64,000 bases of DNA from Paraburkholderia sp. (lineage in GTDB: Bacteria > Pseudomonadota > Gammaproteobacteria > Burkholderiales > Burkholderiaceae): contig SCRN01000009.1 in NCBI GenBank assembly GCA_004322045.1, positions 161,949 to 225,948 of the forward strand, read 5' to 3'. Shown in pieces: positions 51,304-58,733 of this stretch. The notes beneath the pieces were generated by a model that saw only the letters and a program-made list of their open reading frames with translations, had not been told where the DNA came from and did not search any database. Position numbers and translations under genes: made by a program. How positions within the stretch are numbered: the first letter of the stretch is position 1; each line of letters opens with the position of its first letter.

Positions 51304-51789
51304 ATGAAACAGGAACGCTGGGCGCCCCACGTAACCGTGGCGGCCGTCGTCGAACGAGAAGGCCGTTTTCTGGTGGTCGAGGAGCAAACGTCCGAAGGTT
51401 TGCGCATCAATCAGCCGGCCGGGCACCTAGAGCCCGGCGAGACGCTGACGCAGGCCGTCGTGCGCGAAACGATCGAAGAAACCGCGCACCGCTTCGTGCC
51501 ACAAGCGCTCGTCGGTGCTTACATGATGCATATCGATCGCTCCGACGGCCGGGCCGCCACCTACCTGCGCTTCACGTTTTGCGGCCGGCCCGAGCCGGTA
51601 GCGCCTGCGGGCGCGCTCGACGAGGGCATCGTGCGCACGCTGTGGCTCACGGCCGAAGAGTTGCGCGCGTGTCGCGAGCGGCATCGTACGCCGCTCGTCA
51701 TGCGCTCGCTCGACGATTACCTCGCGGGCCGGCGTTTTCCGCTCGACTTCGTGCACACGCACTCGGTCGGGCCTTCCAACGGCAAGTAA
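51304..51789 (+). CDS. Nudix hydrolase, NudJ-like
   Basis: Pyrophosphohydrolase of 161 aa with the Nudix box [22 protein letters not shown] (GX5EX7REUXEEXGU pattern, last Gly replaced by Ala; about residues 40-61). The order next to mnmA, and [22 protein letters not shown] at the N-terminus, match NudJ, which cleaves thiamine pyrophosphate derivatives and nucleoside phosphates. The ATG at 51304 is in GCCCATGAAACAG, without a clear ribosome-binding site, which fits a leaderless message. mnmA follows after 26 bp. Confidence 0.93.
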   Translation: MKQERWAPHVTVAAVVEREGRFLVVEEQTSEGLRINQPAGHLEPGETLTQAVVRETIEETAHRFVPQALVGAYMMHIDRSDGRAATYLRFTFCGRPEPVAPAGALDEGIVRTLWLTAEELRACRERHRTPLVMRSLDDYLAGRRFPLDFVHTHSVGPSNGK

Positions 51790-51815
51790 CAGCCAAGCAG
51801 TCGGTCATTCGTTCA

Positions 51816-52910
51816 ATGGGTAAGCAAAGAGTCGTGGTGGGCATGTCGGGCGGCGTCGATTCGTCGGTGACGGCGTGGCTGCTCAAGGAAGCCGGGTACG
51901 ACGTCGTCGGCCTGTTCATGAAGAACTGGGAAGACGACGACGACAGCGAGTACTGCTCCACGCGGCAGGACTGGATCGACGTCGTCTCGGTGGCCGATTT
52001 GATCGGCATCGACGTCGAAGCCGTCAATTTCGCGGCCGAGTACAAGGAGCGCGTATTCTCGGAATTCCTGCGCGAATATTCGGCCGGCCGCACGCCGAAT
52101 CCCGACGTGCTGTGCAACGCCGAAATCAAGTTCAAGGCGTTCCTCGATCACGCGATGGCGCTGGGCGCGCAGACCATTGCGACGGGCCACTACGCGCGCG
52201 TGCGCGAGGTGGACGGCCGCTTCGAGCTGCTCAAGGCGAAGGACCTCACGAAAGATCAGTCCTATTTCCTGCATCGGCTGAACCAAGCCCAGTTGTCCAA
52301 GACGCTGTTTCCGCTCGGAGAGATTCCGAAGACCGAAGTGCGCGCGATCGCCGCGTCGATCGGTCTGCCCAATGCGAAGAAAAAGGATTCGACGGGCATT
52401 TGCTTCATCGGCGAGCGGCCGTTTCGGGATTTTCTCAATCGCTACCTGCCCACCCAGCCGGGACCGATGAAGACGCCGGACGGCACGGTCGTGGGCGAGC
52501 ACGTCGGCCTTGCCTTCTATACGCTCGGGCAGCGCAAGGGGATCGGGATCGGCGGCAGCAAGGCCGGCAGCGGGGAGCCGTGGTTCGTTGCGAGCAAAGA
52601 CATGGCCACCAACACGCTGTATGTCGTGCAGGGCCACGACCACGAATGGCTGCTCTCGCGCACGCTTGCCGCGGGCAATACCAGTTGGGTGTCCGGCAGC
52701 GCGCCCGCGCTCGGCGAGCGCTTCGGCGCGAAGACACGTTATCGCCAAGCCGATGCCGCCTGCACATTCGAAGCAATCGACCACGGCCCGAACGGCGAGC
52801 GCTTCACCCTGCAGTTCGACGAGCCGCAATGGGCGGTGACGCCGGGTCAGTCCGCCGTCCTCTACGACGGAGATGTGTGTCTGGGCGGCGGCATCATCGA
52901 GGCCGCCTAA
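51816..52910 (+). CDS. mnmA: tRNA-specific 2-thiouridylase MnmA
   Basis: Adds sulfur to uridine-34 of tRNAs for Lys, Glu and Gln. The 364-aa protein begins with the PP-loop [18 protein letters not shown]. The two active-site cysteines are in [12 protein letters not shown] and [11 protein letters not shown]. Both a central adenylation domain and C-terminal beta-barrel ([19 protein letters not shown]) are present. It is the last complete core gene before the island, in the usual Nudix-mnmA pair. Confidence 0.97.
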   Translation: MGKQRVVVGMSGGVDSSVTAWLLKEAGYDVVGLFMKNWEDDDDSEYCSTRQDWIDVVSVADLIGIDVEAVNFAAEYKERVFSEFLREYSAGRTPNPDVLCNAEIKFKAFLDHAMALGAQTIATGHYARVREVDGRFELLKAKDLTKDQSYFLHRLNQAQLSKTLFPLGEIPKTEVRAIAASIGLPNAKKKDSTGICFIGERPFRDFLNRYLPTQPGPMKTPDGTVVGEHVGLAFYTLGQRKGIGIGGSKAGSGEPWFVASKDMATNTLYVVQGHDHEWLLSRTLAAGNTSWVSGSAPALGERFGAKTRYRQADAACTFEAIDHGPNGERFTLQFDEPQWAVTPGQSAVLYDGDVCLGGGIIEAA

Positions 52911-53062
52911 TCGCCGGGCCGCCCGGCGATGAAACTCACCATTGCGAAATCGCCTGCCTATCTGGCGCGCGAACCGGATCGTTCCCGATTAAACTTGCGC
53001 ATCCTTCGCCCGCCCACCGCTCGATCCGAGCGGCGCGCCCCTTTTCCGCACGGAGCATGCCG

Positions 53063-54400
53063 ATGTTCTCGCGACGCTATTTCGCCCTCTGGTGCGCGGT
53101 GCTGCTAGCCGCGATCGGCGCTCTTCTCGTCCTCGCCCGCGTGATCTCCGGGCTTTGGTTGCTGATCCCCGCCGTCCTGATCGCCGTCGGCATCTTCGAT
53201 CTGCGGCAGGCGCGGCACAGCATCTTGCGCAACTACCCGATCGCCGGCCACCTGCGCTTTTTCTTCGAATTCATTCGCCCCGAGATTCGGCAGTACTTCG
53301 TCGAAGACGACACCGAAGAAAAGCCGTTCTCGCGCGCGCAACGCAGCATCGTCTATCAACGGGCGAAGAACGAGCCGGATAGCCGGCCCTACGGCACCGA
53401 ACTCGACGTCAAAGCGGTGGCGCATGAATGGATCAGCCATTCATTGGCGCCCACCAAGCTCACTACGCACGACTTTCGCATCGTCGTCGGGCCGGATCGC
53501 GCGCAGCCGTACTCGATGTCGATCTTCAACATCTCGGCGATGAGCTTCGGCGCGCTGTCGGCCAATGCGATCCGCGCGTTGAACCTAGGCGCGAAGAACG
53601 GCGGATTCGCGCACGACACGGGCGAAGGCTCGCTCTCGAAATATCACCGCGAGCACGGCGGCGACATCATCTGGGAGATTGCATCGGGCTATTTCGGCTG
53701 CCGCAACCAAGACGGCACGTTCAGCGCCGAGAAATTCGCGAGCCAAGCGCGCGACCCGCAGGTGAAGATGATCGAGGTCAAGCTCTCGCAGGGCGCCAAG
53801 CCCGGACACGGCGGTGTGCTGCCGGCGGCGAAGGTCACCCCCGAAATCTCGGAGGCGCGCGGCGTGCCGATGGGCCAAGACTGCATCTCGCCGGCCTCGC
53901 ACAGCGCATTCTCGACACCGCGCGGCCTGCTCGAATTCGTCGATCGGCTGCGCACGCTCGCGGGCGGCAAACCAACCGGCTTCAAGCTTTGCATCGGCCA
54001 CCCGTGGGAGTTCTTCGCGATCGCGAAAGCCATGATCGAGACGGGCATCGTGCCTGACTTCATCGTCGTCGACGGCGCTGAAGGCGGCACGGGCGCCGCA
54101 CCGCTGGAGTTCACTGACCATATCGGCGTGCCGCTGCAAGAGGGGCTGCTGCTCGTGCACAACACGCTCGTCGGTGTCGGATTGCGGGACAAGATCCGCA
54201 TCGGGGCGAGCGGCAAGATGATCACGGCATTCGACATCGCGCGCACGCTTGCGATCGGCGCCGATTGGGTCAACTCGGCCCGCGGCTTCATGTTCGCGGT
54301 GGTTATTTACCCCATACTCGCCCAACTATTCAATGTTATGAAGGCCTTTTCTGCAACCTTCAATGGGGCGCGCTCACGCGTCATAGGGTGCTGGGGTTAG
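53063..54400 (+). pseudogene. FMN-binding glutamate synthase-family gene truncated by island insertion
   Basis: The protein has an N-terminal membrane anchor (YFALWCAVLLAAIGALLVLARVISGLWLL) and the FMN/glutamate-synthase barrel (SMSIFNISAMSFGALSANAIRALN, GEGSLSKYHREHGGDIIWEI, FIVVDGAEGGTGAAPLEFTDHIG, RIGASGKMITAFDIARTLAIGADWVNSARGFMFA). Family members are roughly 520-550 aa and continue after GFMFA with a GCIQ...CPTG segment. Here similarity stops at about residue 412-413 (54298-54301), and 32 unrelated residues run to a TAG at 54398. The C-terminal fifth of the domain is lost, so the product is probably inactive. The ATG at 53063 follows GGAG at 53052-53055. Confidence 0.85.
54328..54364. 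repeat. Inverted-repeat arms near the island end (possible recombination site)
   Basis: ATTCAATGTTATGAA (54328-54342) and the reverse complement of TTCTGCAACCTTCAAT (54349-54364; read as ATTGAAGGTTGCAGAA) agree at about 12 of 15 positions around a short central spacer GGCCTT. Paired arms with a 6-8 bp spacer are the usual core of a tyrosine-recombinase site. It lies 25-60 bp inside the break in the glutamate-synthase gene. An outer pair, TTACCCCA (54306-54313) and TGGGGTTA (54392-54399), extends the symmetry. Interpretation is inference. Confidence 0.5.
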
Positions 54401-54944
54401 GAATCTAATTTATATTTTGGCAAGCCGGCTGTGCCGGCGCGTCAGCGCGTTCGAGTGTGTGCAACGTCGGAACCGCCCTCCGGGCGGCTGTCCACGCCCT
54501 TGTGGTGTGGGCAGCGAGGTTGTGCACACGGGGAATGTCAGCACGCTTGGGATGACCGACCTGTGCTGGCCAGTAGCGTTCGGGCGCGGTTCGCCGAATC
54601 GCTGGAAGCATTAATCGCTGCCAGAAATGCTTCTTTCTGTGACCTAAAAAAGCGCCAATCTAAAGCTGATACAGGCTGGGAGCTGCCTTTCCATCTGGTA
54701 CTTTTTTTGAAAAGTACCAGCGCCGTGGCACCCCTGGCGCTTCGCCGCGAGCAAAAATCCCCGAAGCATCCTCGAAGCGTCTCGCCCCTCCGGCGAGCAC
54801 TGAGCATTGTCAAACGGTCAGCTCAACGAAGGGCGTGGCACAAAAGCCACTATAGCTTGAGAGCAAACAAGGCTGGATTCTGGAAAGAGATTGCGGTCCG
54901 GAGCAGCTTAACGGGTGGAGAGCCCGTGTTCACAGGATTGGTCG
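54401..54944. other. Gene-poor stretch at the island's left end
   Basis: A 544-bp region without a convincing gene; the open frames on both strands have no start signals or protein-like composition. It contains several inverted repeats: CCGCCCTCCGGGCGG, and a perfect 11-bp hairpin with a four-base loop, CTGGTACTTTT (54695-54705) and AAAAGTACCAG (54710-54720). Such repeats are common near ends of mobile elements. Confidence 0.5.
54695..54720. repeat. Perfect inverted repeat, 11-bp arms
   Basis: CTGGTACTTTT (54695-54705) and AAAAGTACCAG (54710-54720) with loop TTTG. Either strand could fold into a stable hairpin with a U-rich base, so it may act as a weak bidirectional terminator or a binding site. 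No gene reads into it closely. Confidence 0.6.
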
Positions 54945-55181
54945 TTACGGGCTGACTAGCACAACGGGGTCGACCTCGAGGCCAGCCGCCAACTTTTGGA
55001 GGTTGTCGACGGTGACGTTGCTCACCGAACGTTCGACCTGACTAACGTAGGTCCGATGGAAACCACACTTGTCACTCAGCTGTTCTTGTGACAATCCCCT
55101 CTCAGTACGCAGCTTCCGGACAGTGTCAGCGACGCGCCGGCGCAAGTATGGGTCGAATTCTTTGAGCTCGATTTCGGTCAT
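54945..55181 (-). CDS. XRE-family HTH regulator, controller-protein-like
   Basis: Small DNA-binding protein of 78 aa. The helix-turn-helix spans about residues 16-70: VRKLRTERGLSQEQLSDKCGFHRTYVSQVERSVSNVTVDNLQKLAAGLEV. The size and sequence resemble controller proteins of restriction-modification systems and small island regulators; no restriction or methylase gene is adjacent. The ATG is complementary to 55179-55181 with a poor ribosome-binding site. Three tandem 15-bp repeats begin 33 bp upstream and are its likely operator. Confidence 0.85.
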   Translation of the reverse strand: MTEIELKEFDPYLRRRVADTVRKLRTERGLSQEQLSDKCGFHRTYVSQVERSVSNVTVDNLQKLAAGLEVDPVVLVSP

Positions 55182-55213
55182 GAACCGGAGATTCGCCTAA
55201 CGCTGCAATCTCG

Positions 55214-55258
55214 TCTACTCGATATATATCTACCGTATATGCATCTACTGTGTATACA
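55214..55258. promoter_or_regulatory. Three tandem 15-bp iteron-like repeats upstream of the XRE gene
   Basis: Consecutive units TCTACTCGATATATA (55214-55228), TCTACCGTATATGCA (55229-55243) and TCTACTGTGTATACA (55244-55258), followed by a partial TCT. They share TCTAC at the start and a TATA-rich second half. They lie between the divergent XRE gene and the hypothetical gene at 55369 and look like a multi-site operator, or iterons of a replication origin. Confidence 0.75.
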
Positions 55259-55368
55259 TCTCATACCAGAACGTCTATCATTCGCGAACTGGTGTCCGAC
55301 GGAGCGCTGGCTGGATGCCACGTTCGCGCGCTACTAGCTGTAGGGTGGGGCCAAAGATAGGCGGCCCT

Positions 55369-55824
55369 ATGTCGAATTTCATGGCATACGAGGTTGATAT
55401 GGCGGGTAGGCGCAGGTTCTCGCGCGAGGAGTTTTTTGGCCGGCTGAATGCAGTTTTGTACAAGCAGTACAGCTGCCACGAAATTGAATCTATGGACGTG
55501 GTGGAAGTGCTGTACAAGCTTTGCAAGCACGACCGGCTTGAGACAGTAGGAAATCCGCGAGAAGGGTTTGCGTACATGTGCCCGCTGACACATAGGCTTC
55601 AAGTGATAGTGCGTAGAGAGAGGCAAGTGTCGATTTCGCTCGATGCAAGCGAGGCTATACAGGCAGCACGTGTAGCTGTGCGCGACCTGGGGGCGCAGTT
55701 CGTTTCGGTAGGGGACATCGTCGTGTGCACGGTGAAGGGTCTTCGGGCGTGGGGGGCGTCCGAAGGGGAAGCCGCCTTCCGCGCGTTCGCGAAGCTGCAC
55801 CTATCGACCAAGGAAGTCCTTTAG
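55369..55824 (+). CDS. Hypothetical protein
   Basis: Predicted 151-aa soluble protein with the start MSNFMAYEVDMAGRRRFSREEFFGRLN (ATG 55369). It has no membrane helix or signal peptide, and I recognise no domain. The segment EGFAYMCPLTHRLQVIVRRERQVSISLDASEAIQAARVAVRDLGAQFVSV looks like an alternating beta-alpha fold. It is divergent from the XRE regulator with the repeat array between them, so it may be one of the regulator's targets. Confidence 0.6.
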   Translation: MSNFMAYEVDMAGRRRFSREEFFGRLNAVLYKQYSCHEIESMDVVEVLYKLCKHDRLETVGNPREGFAYMCPLTHRLQVIVRRERQVSISLDASEAIQAARVAVRDLGAQFVSVGDIVVCTVKGLRAWGASEGEAAFRAFAKLHLSTKEVL

Positions 55825-55957
55825 CTGAGCTGCCTGGTACACGGCTTTAACAATCCTACCGCTGCGTCGCTGGTGCATCTTTCAAGGTTCATCAGCGCTG
55901 ACTGGAGCGCCATTCTGCTGCGTCATGGGCTATCAGAATCATGGCCACTGCTAGCTC

Positions 55958-56431
55958 ATGAGAAAGCAAATAGGCCCCAAACTCAGCCGGCTTCGGCTTG
56001 CACAGGTCCAGGCAACCGTCGATGCATTCGCTGTATTAACGGTGCGGCCGGCACCACCGAGGGGCTGGCTAAAGCTCATTCGTGAAACCTTGGGTCTCAC
56101 CGAGCGGCAGCAGGCCATGCGTCTTGGAATTTCGGCGCCAACCTTGCACAAATGCGAGCAGTCGGAAGCGGACGAGCGAATATCGCTCAAGCAGTTGCGG
56201 AAGTTGGCTGACGGACTCGGTTGCGAACTCGTCTATGCACTCGTCCCTCGAACGCCCCTGGCAGAAGTGGTCGAGAAGCGGGCCTACTCAATCGCTGTGC
56301 AAGAAGTCGAGGGCGTCGCGCACTCCATGACCTTGGAAGGCCAGCGCCCGACCGCCGACCATATTCGTAAGCAAGTTGCATCAAGGGCAGACGAGTTGCT
56401 CAGTGGTCGCTGGTCGGACCTATGGCGATAG
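55958..56431 (+). CDS. Mobile mystery protein A (HTH protein), partner missing
   Basis: Protein of 157 aa resembling the mobile mystery protein A family (TIGR02612), named because it occurs on mobile elements. A helix-turn-helix lies at about residues 39-85: RETLGLTERQQAMRLGISAPTLHKCEQSEADERISLKQLRKLADGLGCELVYAL. The family is normally followed by mobile mystery protein B, a Fic-domain protein, making a probable toxin-antitoxin-like pair. No Fic motif (HPFxxGNGR) follows here, so this copy is an orphan. The ATG is at 55958. Confidence 0.8.
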   Translation: MRKQIGPKLSRLRLAQVQATVDAFAVLTVRPAPPRGWLKLIRETLGLTERQQAMRLGISAPTLHKCEQSEADERISLKQLRKLADGLGCELVYALVPRTPLAEVVEKRAYSIAVQEVEGVAHSMTLEGQRPTADHIRKQVASRADELLSGRWSDLWR

Positions 56432-56520
56432 CTGTGACGAGATAGAAGGTCGATGTTTGACCGCGCTGTGGGCAACGCAGGCTGTACGCGATGAATTCCC
56501 GAGGGGATAAGGAGCAACAC

Positions 56521-56640
56521 GTGCCGTATTGGACATGTAGCTCGGTCGAAGAGTGCCCAGCGCACACGTGGCTTCGTGGAAACGCACCACGTCGAATCGG
56601 CGCGTGGTTCGCCGAGCTACATTCCGACCGAGCTTGTTAA
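56521..56640 (+). CDS. Candidate small protein (39 aa)
   Basis: A short frame beginning with GTG at 56521 behind AAGGAG (56509-56514) and ending in TAA at 56638-56640, ten bases before the next gene's ATG. The product starts MPYWTCSSVEECPAHTWLRG and has three cysteines and three tryptophans. No family is recognised. The good ribosome-binding site and tight spacing support it; the length makes it uncertain. Confidence 0.35.
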   Translation: MPYWTCSSVEECPAHTWLRGNAPRRIGAWFAELHSDRAC

Positions 56641-56650
56641 GGGGGAAGAT

Positions 56651-57127
56651 ATGACCACGCCTTGTGAGCGCACCAACGCGGTGGTGAAGACTCGCGCGTT
56701 TTTGCAGTCGCTCGTCGCCCGAAATGATGGTGCGGCCCATAGGAACATCCACGAGGTCGCCGAACACCTTCTTCGTCACTATCCGCTGGATGTTGACCTT
56801 GATGTGTCCGCTGCCGCTCTACCAAATCTCTGGGCCTTTCGTTGCGATGGCATTCCCAGACCAGAGCGTGGTGACGTCGGTCCTTCGAATTGCGAGGAGC
56901 ATGAGCTTGCCGCGACGCCTGTCCGCAAGGAACCAGGCGACGCGTTTGATTTAACTGTGGCATTGCGGGCCATCTACAAATTATCCGTCGCTGACGGTGA
57001 TTTGGGCTACGAATACTGGTCCAGAGTCGAAAGGCTTCTCAGGCGAGCGTCGGAGATGCAGGCGCAAATTGAATCGCTCAGCGCAGAGTTAGAGCGCTAT
57101 CGCGCGCTTCACGGCAGGAGCCCCTAA
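56651..57127 (+). CDS. BPSL0761-family protein fused to a second small module
   Basis: Protein of 158 aa. The N-terminal half (MTTPCERTNAVVKTRAFLQSL ... HLLRHYPLDVDLDVSAAALPNLW) is the Burkholderia BPSL0761 family, normally a protein of about 65-75 aa. The C-terminal half (DLTVALRAIYKLSVADGDLGYEYWSRVERLLRRASEMQAQIESLSAELERYR) matches the separate 66-aa protein at 59598-59798 and ends in a coiled coil. The ATG at 56651 follows AGGGGGAAG. Function unknown. Upstream in-frame codons are not needed. Confidence 0.75.
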   Translation: MTTPCERTNAVVKTRAFLQSLVARNDGAAHRNIHEVAEHLLRHYPLDVDLDVSAAALPNLWAFRCDGIPRPERGDVGPSNCEEHELAATPVRKEPGDAFDLTVALRAIYKLSVADGDLGYEYWSRVERLLRRASEMQAQIESLSAELERYRALHGRSP

Positions 57128-57177
57128 GGTGGACGCCTGCGAATGCGGGCGTGGAGCAGTTGCCGTCAGACGGACAT

Positions 57178-57435
57178 ATGGCGCTGAGCAAGCTGCTTTC
57201 AAAAATTTTCAGACACGAGCCGGAGATGGTCGGCATACGTCTCGATAGTCACGGCTGGGTGTGAATCGATGAACTTATCCGCGCATTCAACCGTACTGCG
57301 CATGCGGCAGGCGCGCCTAAACGGCTGAGAACGCTGCCGATGGTCACGAAGGAAATCCTTCTTAACGCCGTGACCACGAACGACAAGTAACGTTTTTCCC
57401 TTTCACTCGCTGGTGAACTGTGCCGTTACCCATAA
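57178..57435 (+). pseudogene. kptA: Decayed RNA 2'-phosphotransferase (Tpt1/KptA) fragment
   Basis: The frame from ATG 57178 reads LSKLLSKIFRHEPEMVGIRLDSHGWV, a TGA at 57262-57264, then IDELIRAF ... TKEILLNAVTTNDK, a TAA at 57388-57390, then RFSLSLAGELCRYP and a TAA at 57433. It aligns with the KptA N-terminal winged-helix domain (LSK-LS-LRHKPE-GI-LD-GWV-IDELI ... NDKKRFS). The catalytic C-terminal domain is gone. Intact KptA removes the 2'-phosphate of spliced tRNA or ADP-ribosylates RNA ends. Three in-frame stops and the missing half make this a clear relic. Confidence 0.8.
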
Positions 57436-57475
57436 ACCGTCCGCTTCCCACCATCACCGTCACCGGGAGACTGCA

Positions 57476-57832
57476 GTGCCCATCTGGAAACCAAGCCCTG
57501 CTTCGGAATTGCCGAGAATTACGTTGGCTCGGTGGCGCATATTCGAGACGGATGACGGGAGCCGGCATTTTGTCGGCGTCGATATGTTCGACTCGTCAGG
57601 GCGCGTCAGCTCGCCGATTGTGACGTTCGACCCGGTCACCATGCAGGGCACCACCCATACTGGACGCATCTACGAGCTGTTCGGACCGAAAGGCTCGTCA
57701 TTGAACGCTGAGTACGTCTGGACGCGGTGGTGCGAACGGTACAAGGTCACGTCGTACACCGATGTCACCGAACGTATGCGTGATGGAACTGATGATGACG
57801 ACACCACACGAGCGGACGAAGGCCGTGACTGA
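57476..57832 (+). CDS. Hypothetical island protein
   Basis: Predicted 118-aa protein starting with GTG at 57476 behind CGGGAGAC: MPIWKPSPASELPRITLARWRIFETDDGSRHFVGVDM. The body (VSSPIVTFDPVTMQGTTHTGRIYELFGPKGSSLNAEYVWTRWCERYKVTSYTDVTERM) reads as a compact beta-rich domain. I recall proteins of this pattern on other integrative elements, without known function. It overlaps the start of the broken BPSL0761 copy (57795). Confidence 0.65.
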   Translation: MPIWKPSPASELPRITLARWRIFETDDGSRHFVGVDMFDSSGRVSSPIVTFDPVTMQGTTHTGRIYELFGPKGSSLNAEYVWTRWCERYKVTSYTDVTERMRDGTDDDDTTRADEGRD

Positions 57833-58110
57833 TACCCGGGAGCTCTTGCAGATACTCGCGTCCGGGCAAGAGATAACCATTGGCGGCCTCGTCCAGCGCG
57901 CTGGCGCTACGTCTGCTCGGGCACTACCCGTTCGATGTCGACCTCGATGTGTCTGCCGCCGCGTTACCGGAAGTCTGGGCCGCGCCGCAGCACCGGCAGA
58001 CCGGTGCAACGGTAGCCCCGAGAAGCCATGGCGGTGCGCCTGGTCTTCGCGATGTTGACGATATTCGCAGTCAAGGAGAGTCTGATGACCAGTCGGCATC
58101 CGGTTCCTGA
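57795..58110 (+). pseudogene. Second BPSL0761-family gene, frameshifted
   Basis: The ATG at 57795 opens MTTPHERTKAVTDTRELLQILASGQEITIGGLVQR in one frame; at about 57897 the family sequence moves one base forward and continues as ALALRLLGHYPFDVDLDVSAAALPEVWAAP in the next frame, ending at 58110. The sequence closely resembles the N-terminal half of the protein at 56651. A single-base insertion (or a two-base loss) explains the break. Unless it is a sequencing error, the gene is inactive. Confidence 0.7.
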
Positions 58111-58462
58111 CGATTTCCCGAGAGAGCCGGCGCCAGGACTTGTGCCCGGTGCGCAGCCCAAGCTTCTCGTGCGTAAGATGGACGAGCGGTATCGCATCGG
58201 TCTAACAGACGAAGAGCTGTGGGCACGTTATGAGGCGTGCGAAGACCTTGCTCGTCAGCTCGCTGAGTACGCGTCGCGAAAGATGTCTTCCTCTGGCCTG
58301 TTGCTGAACGATGCACTAGAGCGGGTTGCGAAAGGCCTGAAGGCGAAGGTCGGTGCCAGCCAGTGGGATTTCTATCCTGCCGAGATAACGTGGATGATAA
58401 AGCGCACGCGTGAGTTACTGTCGGCGGCGACCAGCGGTGGAAGCGTTCATCATGACCGTTGA
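58085..58462 (+). CDS. Hypothetical island protein
   Basis: Predicted 125-aa protein starting MTSRHPVPDDFPREPAPGLVPG (ATG 58085) behind AAGGAGAG. The rest (LVRKMDERYRIGLTDEELWARYEACEDLARQLAEYASRKMSSS ... WDFYPAEITWMIKRTRELL) is helical and resembles uncharacterised proteins of Burkholderia and Cupriavidus islands. It overlaps the end of the broken BPSL0761 gene and the start of the HTH gene (58452), so these genes form one compact unit. Confidence 0.7.
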   Translation: MTSRHPVPDDFPREPAPGLVPGAQPKLLVRKMDERYRIGLTDEELWARYEACEDLARQLAEYASRKMSSSGLLLNDALERVAKGLKAKVGASQWDFYPAEITWMIKRTRELLSAATSGGSVHHDR

Positions 58463-58670
58463 AGAAGCAGCGAAATATCTCTTCGTCAACCGCTCCCATA
58501 TCCGGGCGCTTCTTGCGTCGGGGGAACTGCTCGAGGTCTTGCCGGGAAACCCGTTCGGAGGGGTCGATATCGAAGTGGCTTCGGTGCAGGCGTACCGGGC
58601 GAGATTGGAGGCCGCGCGGCAGACCTGGCTTGATACGCACACCGAGGATAACGACCCGGTGGGGTCCTAG
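58452..58670 (+). CDS. Excisionase-like HTH protein
   Basis: Small protein of 72 aa starting MTVEEAAKYLFVNRSHIRALLASGELLEVLPGN, a winged helix-turn-helix of the MerR/excisionase type, followed by DIEVASVQAYRARLEAARQTWLD. Such proteins act as excisionases or as antitoxin-like regulators. The ATG at 58452 overlaps the previous gene by 11 bp. No integrase is visible nearby, so excisionase function is only a possibility. Confidence 0.75.
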   Translation: MTVEEAAKYLFVNRSHIRALLASGELLEVLPGNPFGGVDIEVASVQAYRARLEAARQTWLDTHTEDNDPVGS

Positions 58671-58733
58671 GCGCTCCAGCGACCTCCGCCCGAATGATGC
58701 CGGGTTCGGGACGTCGCCACTACCGCAGGTGCA

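Noticed and set aside
54295..54400. tRNA or tmRNA gene as island attachment site
   Set aside because: No tRNA-like cloverleaf or terminal CCA-type sequence at the junction; the break lies inside a protein gene.
54431..54955. 174-codon forward frame at the island's left end
   Set aside because: No ribosome-binding site, spans inverted repeats, basic low-complexity product; more likely non-coding.
57262..57264. TGA in the kptA frame as selenocysteine or programmed readthrough
   Set aside because: Two further TAA codons follow and the catalytic domain is absent, so it is simple decay; no SECIS-like hairpin is evident.
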